DNA of 64,000 nucleotides from positions 372,001 through 436,000 of the forward strand of contig NC_088963.1 in the NCBI RefSeq assembly GCF_010111755.1, in the 5' to 3' direction. The stretch comes from Nakaseomyces glabratus. Its lineage: Eukaryota; Ascomycota; Saccharomycetes; Saccharomycetales; Saccharomycetaceae. Below are positions 11,609-22,095 of the stretch, in pieces. The notes beneath the pieces were generated by a model. It was not told where the DNA came from. It ran no database searches and worked only from the letters and a program-made list of their open reading frames with translations. Within the stretch, counting starts at the first letter, position 1, and every line of letters begins with the position of its first letter. A program made the position numbers and the translations under genes.

Positions 11609-11955
11609 CACTGCCGTTACTGTTCAATGATAAAACTTATACAACGCATTGATTTATCGCTAAGATTTTTTCAGTTAAATCACCTCCCAAGCAGTAAATT
11701 GTTCGTTAGTATGTCTTATATACTTGCGAATGAGTCCAACAGTAGTCAAATTGTAATATTCTGTGAGTCAACGAGTTGTGGTACGTGCCCCCAAAAGCAC
11801 AGCTTCAGGAATGTGTTTAAGGGCTGGGCTCATCGCACTGTCAAATTTTGGAAAAAATAACAAAAAATCGCTGCGATGAGCAAAAATCACGTTTCTATTG
11901 TCAACTGTCAGCAAATACAGCTGTAAATCGATATTGTGGCTTTCAGATGAGCCCA
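11609..11955 (-). promoter_or_regulatory. PXP1 promoter with an inverted pair of PAC motifs
   Basis: 347 bases between MMS21 (end) and PXP1 (start). PAC cores (GCGATGAGC) occur on the minus strand at 11828-11836 and on the plus strand at 11873-11881. An A/T element resembling RRPE lies between them near 11842-11858. PAC and RRPE are known promoter elements of ribosome-biogenesis and Pol I/III genes. Their function at PXP1 is unproven. Confidence 0.6.
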
Positions 11956-12756
11956 TCATAACACATCTAGCATGTTTCTAGCCTGATCGTTTTTCTTTCT
12001 ATTGTTAATCTTGCATCTGAGCATCATAATGTTGTCTGGGATAAAATCACGCGCAGTCAGCTCATGTCCACACGCTCCTTGGGGACATTTCTTCTTATCT
12101 GGTGTATCAAAGTACATCTGGATACCCACTTTGTCAAATACGTGATTACAAGCTTTGGAGATCATTGGGTTCTCAAACGGTTTGCAAGTAATGGGGCAAT
12201 TCAATTCGATTTTACCACCTTCAATTTGAATATCGTCTTCTTCTTGGTCCTCATCGGGTATCACACAAGTTGGGTCTCTGATTATGTATGGTAGTGCTTT
12301 AAGTAACTTCTCATATGTATTTGGCTTTCGTCTCACGTTGTTTCGAGGTATGGTAGGTTTCTGGTCTACTATGCCCTCGGTGAAATATTTCTGAAAACTG
12401 TCAATGCCGACCGTACCATTAGTATATTCTCTGAAGCTATCAATATCAGTCGCTGGTGAATGATCAGATATTCTCAGATAATCTTGTTTTAAGGACTCCA
12501 GTTGGTTATCCAATTGGTCCGCCTGTTCTTTTTGCGCTAAGGTATCTTTGTAACTCTCAGTAAGCTTGTTCACGCACTGTAGTATCTGATCCTCTTCCAG
12601 TAGATCGATGTATGTAGTCAGCTGGTTGATGGTTTTTTCGTATTGTTTCTCAATCGTACTTAACTCAGAAGATATATAGCACTCTCGCAGATCATGGAAG
12701 TTATCTCTTTGATCTTTATGTATCGGCAGCGCCTCCGGAAGTGCAACGCTATCCAT
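11956..12756 (-). CDS. MMS21: SUMO E3 ligase Mms21/Nse2 of the Smc5-Smc6 complex
   Basis: Predicted protein of 266 aa (S. cerevisiae 267). Mms21 is a subunit of the Smc5-Smc6 complex and a SUMO ligase acting in DNA repair and chromosome stability. The N-terminal half is helical and coiled-coil-like, as needed to dock on the Smc5 arm. The C-terminal part, about residues 185-245, is an SP-RING: CPITCKPF, then ACNHVFDK, then KKCPQGACGH, giving the expected zinc-binding Cys/His residues. ATG at 12756 is the only good start. Its position between PXP1 and the divergent EAF5 matches YEL020C-YEL019C-YEL018W. Confidence 0.95.
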   Translation of the reverse strand: MDSVALPEALPIHKDQRDNFHDLRECYISSELSTIEKQYEKTINQLTTYIDLLEEDQILQCVNKLTESYKDTLAQKEQADQLDNQLESLKQDYLRISDHSPATDIDSFREYTNGTVGIDSFQKYFTEGIVDQKPTIPRNNVRRKPNTYEKLLKALPYIIRDPTCVIPDEDQEEDDIQIEGGKIELNCPITCKPFENPMISKACNHVFDKVGIQMYFDTPDKKKCPQGACGHELTARDFIPDNIMMLRCKINNRKKNDQARNMLDVL

Positions 12757-13030
12757 TATTTGTACCTAAAACTATGATGAAGCTACGCAGTTGTTGGATT
12801 TGGTACTAATGTATGCGGGCTCTGATTCTTATTGGCCTCTTGTCTTATCTGCTTTTATTTTGAATATTTCATAGCGATGGTTTTGATCCACTAAGCATTT
12901 TTTTCATCTGAAAAATCATAAATTTTGGCTTATGAGAGAGTAGTAATAAGACATCTGTAATACTGGAAAGGCTACAAGCTAGGCCCAGTTTAGTGAAGAC
13001 AGTTTCAAATTTGAAAGTACAGTGTATAGT
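12757..13030. promoter_or_regulatory. divergent MMS21/EAF5 promoter region
   Basis: 274 bases between two divergent starts, so it serves as a shared upstream region. No specific site is identified with confidence. Confidence 0.5.
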
Positions 13031-13648
13031 ATGAATGAGGAGATTCAAACGTTGCTCATATATCAGATATGTGACTCCCTGAGGTTTCAGGCCAACATGG
13101 AGGATATCAGTGTCGATGACGTGATGGATGTTATGCAGGAGAATATAATGGTAGAATGTCTGTTGGATGGCGTTATTATGGACAAAGCTGATGTCCAGAA
13201 GATAGTGATACAGTATGTTACTGATGGTGAACTGGGAGAAGAGGCAATCGGTGACAAGATGGAGTCTATGTACAGTAACTCCCGAAAGAAGCTACTGAAA
13301 GAAATAGACGACCTCGATAATACAATAAGTACGAATAGAAAGAAGGATAAGCTATTGAATTTGTACAGAGACACAGTGCTTAATAGGCTACAAAATAAGA
13401 AGACTGTGCTGGACAAACTCTACCACGGAATGAAAGAGGACTCTAGTGTGATACGGAACAGGATATACCTTGAGCGGATCAAGAATGAGACACCAAATAG
13501 CATTGCTGAGCTGCAACTAATGTTACAACGTAGCATTGCGGATTGTATCATGAGTGAGCCCATTGGTAGTGAGAAGTATAATATAGCGAAGGAAATACAA
13601 ATAAATCTTGAAGACACTATAAGGTTTATGAAGCGCGCTCTCGAGTAA
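13031..13648 (+). CDS. EAF5: NuA4 histone acetyltransferase subunit Eaf5
   Basis: Predicted protein of 205 aa. Eaf5 is an accessory subunit of NuA4, part of the Eaf5/7/3 (TINTIN) module. The C-terminal half is clearly Eaf5: KLLNLYRDTVLNRL, then ERIKNETPNSIAELQLMLQ, ending FMKRALE. The S. cerevisiae protein is 279 aa, so this one is about 75 residues shorter, mainly through loss of the low-complexity middle and a diverged N-terminus. The frame opens at a GTG at 13022, but the first ATG is at 13031. It is divergent from MMS21 and convergent with the PMP proteolipid, as in the YEL019-017 segment. Confidence 0.9.
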   Translation: MNEEIQTLLIYQICDSLRFQANMEDISVDDVMDVMQENIMVECLLDGVIMDKADVQKIVIQYVTDGELGEEAIGDKMESMYSNSRKKLLKEIDDLDNTISTNRKKDKLLNLYRDTVLNRLQNKKTVLDKLYHGMKEDSSVIRNRIYLERIKNETPNSIAELQLMLQRSIADCIMSEPIGSEKYNIAKEIQINLEDTIRFMKRALE

Positions 13649-13842
13649 TATGAATGTTATTAACAACTAAATAAAATAAATTTTTGGGAATATTAAAATT
13701 GGTTGTTCATTAGCAAAAGGATGGCTATATGGTTAATCTAAATATTCGTAAAGAAATGTATTGATCTGGTATATGAATAGTAATGAGGCTGTCTGGAAAA
13801 CAAACTATCCGGTTAGTTTGACTTGGGAGAGTACATACCCGA

Positions 13843-13962
13843 TCAGAATCTGGCTAGAGCTCTCTGTCTTTCCTGCCATTTTCTATAGATAATGGTAGCG
13901 ACGATAATGCAGGCCGCTAAACCAACAAGGATCAGCACAACGATGGGTCCACCAGGTAGCAT
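13843..13962 (-). CDS. PMP2: PMP1/PMP2-type plasma-membrane ATPase proteolipid
   Basis: Small protein of 39 aa, found by reading the minus strand. It starts MLPGGPIVV, has one hydrophobic membrane segment (about residues 5-26), then a basic cytosolic tail (YRKWQERQRALARF). This is nearly identical to the S. cerevisiae Pmp1/Pmp2 proteolipids, single-span regulators that associate with the plasma-membrane H+-ATPase Pma1. It lies between EAF5 and GTT3, where YEL017C-A (PMP2) sits in S. cerevisiae, so I use that symbol; by sequence alone it could equally be called PMP1. ATG is at 13962 and TGA ends at 13843. Confidence 0.94.
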   Translation of the reverse strand: MLPGGPIVVLILVGLAACIIVATIIYRKWQERQRALARF

Positions 13963-15729
13963 CTTAAACTTTGTTTTTGTTATGAGAATAGAGTTTCAAT
14001 TGTATAAAAGTCCACAATTGTTGATTCAATTCGGGAGTGATTGCAAAACAAGAAAACAACGACTTCTATTGTCAAAACTGCAGCAGCTAATGTTTATATA
14101 TGCTATAGAAGTCGTTCATCAGGTGTTGTGTGGATTGAATGCACGTTTAATAATTTAAACTACTGTCGCCCATGTCCTGTGTAGGATCTGGCATTATGAG
14201 GGATATTTAACCATCTTTCACACCCTGTCGTCACAGAAAAGAATTGATAAGAAGTGTTTTATTCATATTAATTGCATGGTTTATCAAAACTCCGAAGCAC
14301 AATTTATACATTGAGTCTCTTCGATAACCGTTTTTTTGCTTCCTTATCGGAAGTTTCATACGTCACTTTGATAGTCCAAGAGGAATGATAAGGCACCTCC
14401 CACATGAGGGTAGTTGGAGAGACTATCAGGTACCTTATCCTGTCATAAAATCGTACAATCCCAAGAGGTACAATTTGAAGAGTGTGCATCGGCAACTGTT
14501 AGAGTGGTATTCTGACGCGTTTGGTGGTATGTGTATGCAAAAACAGCTCAAGATACAGTCTACATTTCTCTGCCAAGCAATTCCCAATGATGGCCAAGTA
14601 TATATGTACTTAAAGACGTTATTGTCAGCTGATAATCGTCAACAATGTCAAGACTTTTTCATTTTCCTTCTGCCCCCCTCCCCTCATATTACTGACCAAA
14701 AGAGGGAATATGTAAACATGTAAGTAGTTCCCGTTTGGGATATGGAGAATGTTAGTTGTTAGAACGAAATTTAATAAGCCAAAAGCAATTAATACGGATA
14801 TTTCTTAGGCATATAATATTGTTGTCAAAGAAGTAGTAAGAAATTCCCGTAGAGAAATCAAAGTAAGTTGGGTATATCGCAGGAGGAAAGGGCGTACTCC
14901 ATTTTATCAACTCGCTTTACACACCCACACAGAAACAGTCGTAATAGAAGGATACGGGCCCCCCCAGCTAATAAGTTGGTATTTGTGTTTATTAATATAA
15001 TAAATTGGAAGTTTCATAATTCATTTTGTTTTTGTATGATGTCGATGGCTCAAATAGGAAAGTGGGGCCACCTCTCATATTGTCAGGAAAGACCAACAGT
15101 ATGTGTCCCAAAACGGGTATGATGCTTGGAAGAAAATAGAGTGCTTAGAAAGTAGCGTGCAAATGCATGTAATTCATGGTCGGGCCCTGCTACAACCACA
15201 GGAGGCCAGAGCGATGTGTTTTTCGTGAAATCAACAAGCGATGAGCTTTGCTGTTGTGATCTCCTTAAATAGCCCAAAGACAAGAGCATATATGTTGCTA
15301 AAACAGCTAGAACAAAATAGTAACTACAGTTGGGAACTACAACAATATAGGTGAAGGATAGTTGTAAAGACAAATAGGAGGATTTTTGACAAAGATATCA
15401 GAAAGAAAGCAAAAAATAAGAGAGCAGAGAGATATCAAAGTAAAAAAAAAAAATAATAAAAAAAAATCCGGTAAAAGAATAATAATAATAAATAAAATAA
15501 AAAAAAAAATATTAATAATAATAATTAAGTAAAATTAATTGGAAAAAAATTAATTATTATACCTTTTATTGCTTCATATTGGATTGATTGACGTTTGAGA
15601 TTGTCTTTAATAGCGGTATTATAACATAATCAAGTCATTCTAGTTGGAGAGAATTTTTTTGAGTCAACTGATAGTAAATAAATATTCATAGGAATAGGAA
15701 ATACTCTCATAACATAATAGACTTTGGAA
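13963..15729. other. long interval between PMP2 and GTT3
   Basis: 1767 bases between divergently transcribed genes. The PMP2 promoter occupies the first part. An ATG-initiated 112-codon frame at 14385-14723 and a shorter minus-strand frame overlap around 14304-14489, but neither protein is recognised. The region from about 15440 to 15560 is almost pure A/T. The final 150 bases are the GTT3 upstream region. No tRNA or transposon is seen. Confidence 0.5.
15441..15560. repeat. A-rich low-complexity tract
   Basis: About 120 bases composed almost only of A and T, with A runs of 9-12 and repeated AAT/TAATA units. It lies 170-290 bases upstream of GTT3. Such tracts exclude nucleosomes and are common in yeast promoters and replication origins; no function is shown here. 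Confidence 0.8.
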
Positions 15730-16728
15730 ATGAGTACATTTGCTAGATGGAGGAAAGCCGAGTTGTTTGACTTGATGAACAAGTTGAAGATAACCGATGT
15801 GAGTAACTCAACTAAGAAATCAGATATGATCGTTTTGATTGAGCACTATTTGGAGAACTTGAGTGCACCATTGGATTATATGCATGATTTCCCAGAGCTT
15901 CAAACTTACTATGAGGATAAGCAGCAACTTAAGATTGAAAGTGATATAGAAGATGAGCTGGACAAGATCAGCAGTACTAGTGAAGACATGGAATATGGCG
16001 AGGATATAGACATGAAGGAGGAAACTTCTGAAACCTCTAGTGACTCATCTGCAGAAGAGACTGAGACTGTGGTTGAAAAGAAAGACTATAATAACTTGGA
16101 CTTCAGTGAAGAACCAACAAAGCTTCAAGATTTCAAGTTTAATTTTGATCAAATTCTAGATGATATCATTGACAGAGCTTACATTATCAATGAAAATGTT
16201 AAAGATTACTTGTCTTCCATCAGTGCTGTGGAGAGTATATTTACCATAATAGAATTGGTCTTGTTTTCTGTCCATCTGTTTGCAAATTACAGAACCGGTG
16301 AAACTGTGCTCTCTGCTCAGCACAGTATTGGTTACATGGATTACTATTTCAGACCTGAATACTATAAGCGTGAGGTTGTTCATTTCTTGAATAAGATAGG
16401 TTTGCCAATTCTGACCTGGTTTTTCCTATTGAGAATTGTTCCTTGTTTTGTGTCTTATTATATCAACTTCATTAGATATGAGCTATTGGTTGATATGGAC
16501 CCAATGGTTTATCATTTGTTCAAGGGTATTGTTGAGTTTTTGATCATAACCAGGTTTAATGATAACCAAAATCCAATTCAAGGATTCTTGAGCTCCTTTT
16601 CGTTCAGTCCACTAGGCCACTTGCATGTGGACCCATGTAGAGACTTGAGAGAGTTCAACGATGCCCTAGGGTACCTGCCTTTGTGTTTTTCTGTTGTTTG
16701 TACCATTTTAACTCTTTACATTCTTTAA
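15730..16728 (+). CDS. GTT3: Gtt3-like membrane protein
   Basis: Predicted protein of 332 aa (S. cerevisiae Gtt3 is 337). The biochemical role is not well defined: Gtt3 was reported as a nuclear-envelope-localised protein that may act in glutathione metabolism. The N-terminus (FARWRKAELFDLMNKL, then KKSDMI) matches the family and resembles a SAP/HeH-type helical motif. An acidic stretch follows at about residues 75-120. The C-terminal half holds several hydrophobic segments, with the conserved SYYINFIRYELLVDMDPM region. ATG at 15730 follows an in-frame TTG and fits the homologue. It stands in YEL017W position. Confidence 0.93.
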   Translation: MSTFARWRKAELFDLMNKLKITDVSNSTKKSDMIVLIEHYLENLSAPLDYMHDFPELQTYYEDKQQLKIESDIEDELDKISSTSEDMEYGEDIDMKEETSETSSDSSAEETETVVEKKDYNNLDFSEEPTKLQDFKFNFDQILDDIIDRAYIINENVKDYLSSISAVESIFTIIELVLFSVHLFANYRTGETVLSAQHSIGYMDYYFRPEYYKREVVHFLNKIGLPILTWFFLLRIVPCFVSYYINFIRYELLVDMDPMVYHLFKGIVEFLIITRFNDNQNPIQGFLSSFSFSPLGHLHVDPCRDLREFNDALGYLPLCFSVVCTILTLYIL

Positions 16729-17648
16729 AACAGAAAGATCTCAAACTAACTTTCTCCATATCGAATGGCAGTTCGGTTGGACTCAAGTTTTGATAACTAA
16801 TGACCTTTCTCAGATGGAATTCTGATGGGGAAGATGAAAAGACTGTTCCGGAAACAACGAACAATGTTAATACTTTTTTTTTGTGTGTGAATGACAACTT
16901 CTGTTTAATATTATTTCCTGGATCATGTTGTAGGTTTACGTCAAGCATCTTACAATAATTTTGACAATGAATCCTTTCTGACTCTAATCTCTACTTATTT
17001 TTAAAATTTAAGTTTCTCTTTTATTTCTATTTTGTCTTAACTTTTTCTATTATCTACCAAATTCGGTTTTAAAGAAACGTGTTCGAATACTAATTACTTT
17101 CAACTCAGCAGGCATTACTTTGTTGTAAATTCTGTTGTATGTTTCAGACCATTGTACTAATTAACATTCACAAAACGAATTGTAGTTCTAACTATCTCTA
17201 GGATCTATTATTATATGTCACTATCGTTTGAGATAGAAAAAACAAACTAAATCTGTATAAGAATAATAGATACACAGCTAGTTACTTGTATACATATATT
17301 CCAAGTGTGAAAGATATATATATATATATGTAGGTATGTATGTATGAGAAGAAACTCTCAAAGGCATATCACAAACTACCAACTTGATCATCTTGCAGAT
17401 AATACTGTCTCTATTACCATCGGAAATTATATACCTTACAACGGTCGTTCGGAAACTGTTGGTGATATCGAAACAATCTGGCAATTGCCAAAAACATGAA
17501 TGGCAATTAGCCAAATGGGACACTAACATAGTAAGTGAAGAATGTACTTGAGAACTTACTCTTCAATCAAGAAAATCATTTGTGTGCTTTCCGATTTTGA
17601 ATTGATAATTGTTCTGCTATAAAGTTAACGAAACAGTATTAAGCAGCC
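16729..17648. other. GTT3-EDC3 intergenic region
   Basis: 920 bases without a recognised gene. It contains the GTT3 3' UTR, a TA microsatellite at about 17313-17330 followed by GTAT/TATG repeats to 17345, and the EDC3 promoter. S. cerevisiae has NPP2 (YEL016C) in this position; no remnant of that protein is visible here. Confidence 0.6.
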
Positions 17649-19556
17649 ATGTCACAATTTATCGGCTACGGGGTCAAGCTTGAGCTTAAGGATGGCAAGA
17701 TACTAGAAGGTAAGATTACGAAGGCGACTTCTAAAGGTTTAGTGCTATCCGATGTGAAGTTCGAAGACGGTGGAAGCTCTCAATTGTTTAAAGTTAGATC
17801 GTCACAACTGAAGGATTTGAAAGTTGTGAGTGTGAGACAGAAGAATGGCAAAGGCAATGGTAGTAATGGTAATGCTGCAAACAAATCTAGTAGGAACAAG
17901 AGTAGAAATGATTACAGTATGAATTCTGGTAGCCAGACAAATGGTAACACATCGCATGGTGGATCTAGGCACAACAATAATAATAATAATAATAGCAGGT
18001 ACGATAGCGACTGGGCCAATGATGATGTTAATCAGATTAAGTTGCAAGACGATTTTGATTTCCAAGGAAACCTGAATATGTTCAACAAGAAAGATGTATT
18101 TGCACAATTGAAACAGCAGGATGATGTGGCACCGGAATTGAGGCTTGTAGCTCATAATAAGAAGAAGGACTACGAGAAGCCAAAGAATTTCAATATTGAC
18201 GAAATGGTTATTCCTAACGCTAAGGAGGACTCTTGGCATAAAATTGACTCAGAAAGACCACAACAACAAAAATCAGACGGATATCTTGATTTTGAGAGTG
18301 GTACAGATGATGATGATGTTGATGACCATGAAGATCGTCAGTTATCAAATACAAGGGACAGAAAGAACAATAACCAAATCAAGCACAATGTTGAGGATGA
18401 CGACGATGATGATGATGAAGGTTTGGAATTTCATGATGCTGATGAATTACCAATTACACAAGCAGTCAATATCACACATTTACTTCATAAAGCAGCTAAG
18501 GGGTCAAACTCTGGTAAGTCTAAGGACGGAAGCCAAGGTAATGAGCAGATGTTAGCTAAGTTGGAGCAGATGATAATTCAGCAATCAAAAGGATCTACTA
18601 GACGCAATTCTAGTATAAGCAGCAAAAAGCCTACTTTATTGAAAATCAAGGATTCATCCAAGCAAATTGCCACAGCTACTCCAGTACAACTCTTAGAAAT
18701 TGAAAGAATAGCGCAAGACCATTTTGGTATTACCGCACCTATATTAATTGAGAATTTCGCTATTAACTTGGCGCAAGTTATAAAACAGAAACTTGGGGGC
18801 AAAGCCAGATTACGTCTGGAGAATTCCAATGCAGAGCCTCTTGTTGTGATACTAACATCTGATTCTGTAAGAAGTGGCGCAAGAGCACTTGCATTAGGAA
18901 GACAGCTATGCCGTACGGGGCATATTAGAGTAATCACTATGTTTACCACTTCAGTCAATGAGATACAAGATAGTCTAGTGAAGGAGCAATTAGAGCTGTT
19001 TAAGAAATGTGGTGGTAAAGTAGTCAACAAAGTCAGTTCACTAGAAAGTGCGGTGATGAGTTTGAATAGTCCAGTTGAAATTGTTATTGATGCTATGCAA
19101 GGTTTTGACTACAATATCTCAGATATATTTGAAAACATTGCTGAAGCTGAACAAGCTGACGAAGATGTTAATGCCAGTGATCAAAACAGACGTAATAACA
19201 CTAGAAACAGCGTCTCAAAGGCAGAGACTATCGAACAAAGAATTACGGATATTATAAACTGGTGTAACAATCAACGTGGATCCACGAAGATTTGGTCTTT
19301 GAACGTACCAAGCAGTTTTGATAGCGGTTCTGGTGTTCAAAACTTCCCCGTCGCCGTGCAAGCCACCGGGGTTATTTGCACGGGCTGGCCATTGTCCTCT
19401 TTACCAAACATCAAATACACGTTGAGTTCTCTCGATGATGTCGTGGCCGTCGACATGGGTTTCCCAAGAGGTGTCTACACACTTCAAAACTCCCTGCGTA
19501 AATTCCTTTCCTTTGATGTTTTCGCAATTGAAGGTTCCATCGCTTTGGAACTTTGA
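17649..19556 (+). CDS. EDC3: Enhancer of mRNA decapping Edc3
   Basis: Predicted protein of 635 aa (S. cerevisiae 551, so longer here). Edc3 is a P-body scaffold that stimulates decapping by Dcp1-Dcp2 and binds Dhh1. The order is an N-terminal LSm domain (about 1-60, FIGYGVKLELKDGKILEG), a long disordered linker rich in N, S and acidic runs, an FDF motif near 137-160 (DFDFQGNLNMFNKKDVFAQL), and a C-terminal YjeF_N domain (about 345-630) that mediates dimerisation. The extra length is in the low-complexity linker. ATG at 17649 is the family start. The last ~250 coding bases are much more GC-rich than the rest. Confidence 0.96.
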   Translation: MSQFIGYGVKLELKDGKILEGKITKATSKGLVLSDVKFEDGGSSQLFKVRSSQLKDLKVVSVRQKNGKGNGSNGNAANKSSRNKSRNDYSMNSGSQTNGNTSHGGSRHNNNNNNNSRYDSDWANDDVNQIKLQDDFDFQGNLNMFNKKDVFAQLKQQDDVAPELRLVAHNKKKDYEKPKNFNIDEMVIPNAKEDSWHKIDSERPQQQKSDGYLDFESGTDDDDVDDHEDRQLSNTRDRKNNNQIKHNVEDDDDDDDEGLEFHDADELPITQAVNITHLLHKAAKGSNSGKSKDGSQGNEQMLAKLEQMIIQQSKGSTRRNSSISSKKPTLLKIKDSSKQIATATPVQLLEIERIAQDHFGITAPILIENFAINLAQVIKQKLGGKARLRLENSNAEPLVVILTSDSVRSGARALALGRQLCRTGHIRVITMFTTSVNEIQDSLVKEQLELFKKCGGKVVNKVSSLESAVMSLNSPVEIVIDAMQGFDYNISDIFENIAEAEQADEDVNASDQNRRNNTRNSVSKAETIEQRITDIINWCNNQRGSTKIWSLNVPSSFDSGSGVQNFPVAVQATGVICTGWPLSSLPNIKYTLSSLDDVVAVDMGFPRGVYTLQNSLRKFLSFDVFAIEGSIALEL

Positions 19557-20346
19557 TATCACGAACTCTCAGCTATTATTTTTGTTTGTGAACAGCCATT
19601 GTATTATCAACCCTAACCTTCACTTCCCTGGTATACAATAGATGCCAAAGATTTTAACAATATGTTTTCTTCTCTAAATAGTCCCTCATCTAAACTATAT
19701 AAAACGAGAAAAGACCCTTTTCTGATCGTAAGAGTTAGCTTGGGCTTCCCAAGCACTTGCATTTATACCTTTCATCTATTCTGGTAACACCACACGAATA
19801 AGGGGAAATGACATATTAGACGTCCTTCTTCCAGCTTTTTTCTTTAATTTTTTCCCGGAATTGCGCAAACGTACACCCAGAAGGCAAACTTTTGGTATTT
19901 AAAACAGGGAAAGGCCCAGTTTTGGCCAGTTGTATCTACATTGAAGAGGGCAGTATTTAAAGCATAGCGGTTGTCTAGGCACTGGAAATAGTTGTGGATT
20001 GTTAGACAGCGGTAGAAATTTTTATAGTAGGCCTTTTTCCGTGAGAAAATTGGTGGAGGATTTTTTTCAAGTAGAAGGAGTCAGGTAGTGTCTCCCTAAA
20101 AGAAGCCAAGAGCCGTCTTTCTCATTCAATATCATTGACTGTGTTAAGTATTTGGAGCTATCGAATATTGTTGTCAATCTTTTCCATATTTAGTTTTGTG
20201 CCTTTTAGAAATTGGAACAGGAACAAAAAAAAAGGAAGGTGAACAAATTGGCTGTTGTGATATTGCCTTGAGAATACAAGAGCTGTTATAAGAAGATAAA
20301 GCGGATATAACTGCCTATTTTTGGACTTTGAAAATAGTAATTATAA
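19557..20346. promoter_or_regulatory. EDC3-VAC8 intergenic region, VAC8 promoter
   Basis: 790 bases between two genes on the plus strand, covering the EDC3 3' UTR and a long VAC8 leader/promoter with T-rich runs. No RNA gene or site is recognised with confidence. Confidence 0.5.
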
Positions 20347-22095
20347 ATGGGTGGGTGTTGTAGTTGTTTTAGGGACTCTTCTGATGATGTCAGTGTGCTG
20401 CCTATAACAGACAATGAACGCGAGGCTGTGACCTTGTTGTTAGGATATTTGGAGGATAAGGACAGACTAGACTTCTACAGTGGTGGACCTTTGAAGGCAT
20501 TGACTACATTGGTTTACTCTGACAACTTAAATTTACAAAGAAGTGCTGCTTTGGCGTTTGCAGAAGTAACTGAAAAATATGTTAGACAAGTGTCTAGAGA
20601 TGTTTTAGAGCCCATACTAATTCTTTTGCAAAGTCAGGACCCTCAGATTCAGGTGGCTGCATGCGCTGCTTTGGGTAACTTGGCAGTCAATAATGAAAAT
20701 AAACTACTAATAGTAGATATGGGCGGTTTGGAACCACTTATTAACCAGATGATGGGTACAAATGTCGAAGTTCAATGTAACGCTGTCGGTTGTATAACTA
20801 ACTTGGCTACAAGGGATGATAATAAACATAAGATTGCCACATCAGGTGCCCTCGTACCTTTAACAAAGTTAGCTAAGTCAAAGCATATCCGTGTACAAAG
20901 AAATGCCACTGGTGCTTTGTTGAATATGACACACTCAGAGGAAAATAGAAGAGAATTGGTCAATGCTGGCGCTGTACCAGTTCTAGTGTCATTACTGTCT
21001 TCTAATGACCCTGATGTTCAATATTATTGTACAACTGCTCTATCTAACATTGCAGTTGATGAAGCTAACAGAAAGAAACTTGCCCAAACTGAGCCCAGAC
21101 TGGTATCAAAGTTGGTATCGTTGATGGATTCACCTTCATCAAGAGTTAAATGTCAAGCTACATTAGCGTTGAGAAACTTAGCATCCGATACAAGTTATCA
21201 ATTAGAGATAGTTAGAGCTGGTGGTCTACCACATTTGGTTAATTTAATTCAAAGCGAGTCAGTGCCTCTAATCTTGGCGAGCGTTGCATGCATAAGAAAC
21301 ATATCCATTCATCCATTGAATGAAGGCTTAATAGTTGATGCAGGTTTCCTTCCACCTTTGGTGAAGTTACTAGATTATAGAGATTCTGAAGAAATTCAAT
21401 GTCATGCAGTATCTACTTTAAGAAATCTTGCTGCTTCTTCAGAAAAGAACCGCAAAGAGTTTTTCGAAAGTGGAGCGGTAAAGAAGTGCAAAGAGCTCGC
21501 TCTGGACTCACCAGTTAGTGTTCAAAGTGAAATCTCAGCTTGTTTTGCAATTTTAGCACTTGCTGATGTTTCTAAACAAGATTTATTGGATGCCGATATT
21601 TTACAGGCATTGATACCTATGACATTCTCAACCAATCAAGAAGTTTCTGGTAATGCGGCAGCGGCTTTAGCAAACTTGTGCTCCAGAATTGACAACTATT
21701 CCAAGATAATATCGTCATGGGACCAACCTAAGGAAGGTATTAGAGGTTTCTTAAAAAGATTTTTGCAAAGCAATTATGCAACCTTTGAGCATATAGCTCT
21801 ATGGGCTATTTTGCAACTATCAGAAAGCCATAACGACAAAGTTATTTACTTAATCAAAAACGATAAAGAAATAATAAACAGCGTAAGGAAAATGGCTGAT
21901 GTAACATATGATCGTTTGCAGAAATCTGGTGTTGATGTTAATAAAAATGGAAATAGCGAAGAAAGAGGAGATAATGAGGACCATCAGAGCAACAATGATA
22001 GAAACTTGGCTAATTCAACTTCCTCAGATCAATATGAAGATGCAAGCATGGAATTATATAATATAACACAACAGATTCTTCAATTCCTTGATTGA
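20347..22095 (+). CDS. VAC8: Armadillo-repeat vacuolar protein Vac8
   Basis: Predicted protein of 582 aa (S. cerevisiae 578). Vac8 coats the vacuole membrane and serves in vacuole inheritance (with Vac17), nucleus-vacuole junctions (with Nvj1), the Cvt pathway/autophagy (with Atg13) and homotypic fusion. The N-terminus MGGCCSCF carries the lipidation signal: Gly2 for N-myristoylation and Cys4, Cys5 and Cys7 for palmitoylation. About twelve armadillo repeats follow (for example [16 protein letters not shown] and [18 protein letters not shown]). An acidic/Asn-rich stretch at about 535-565 precedes the C-terminal helix. ATG at 20347 is certain because the lipidation motif follows it. Confidence 0.97.

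Noticed and set aside
15083..15373. Minus-strand 96-codon frame with hydrophobic stretches
   Set aside because: It opens at TTG with no ATG near the start and resembles no known protein.
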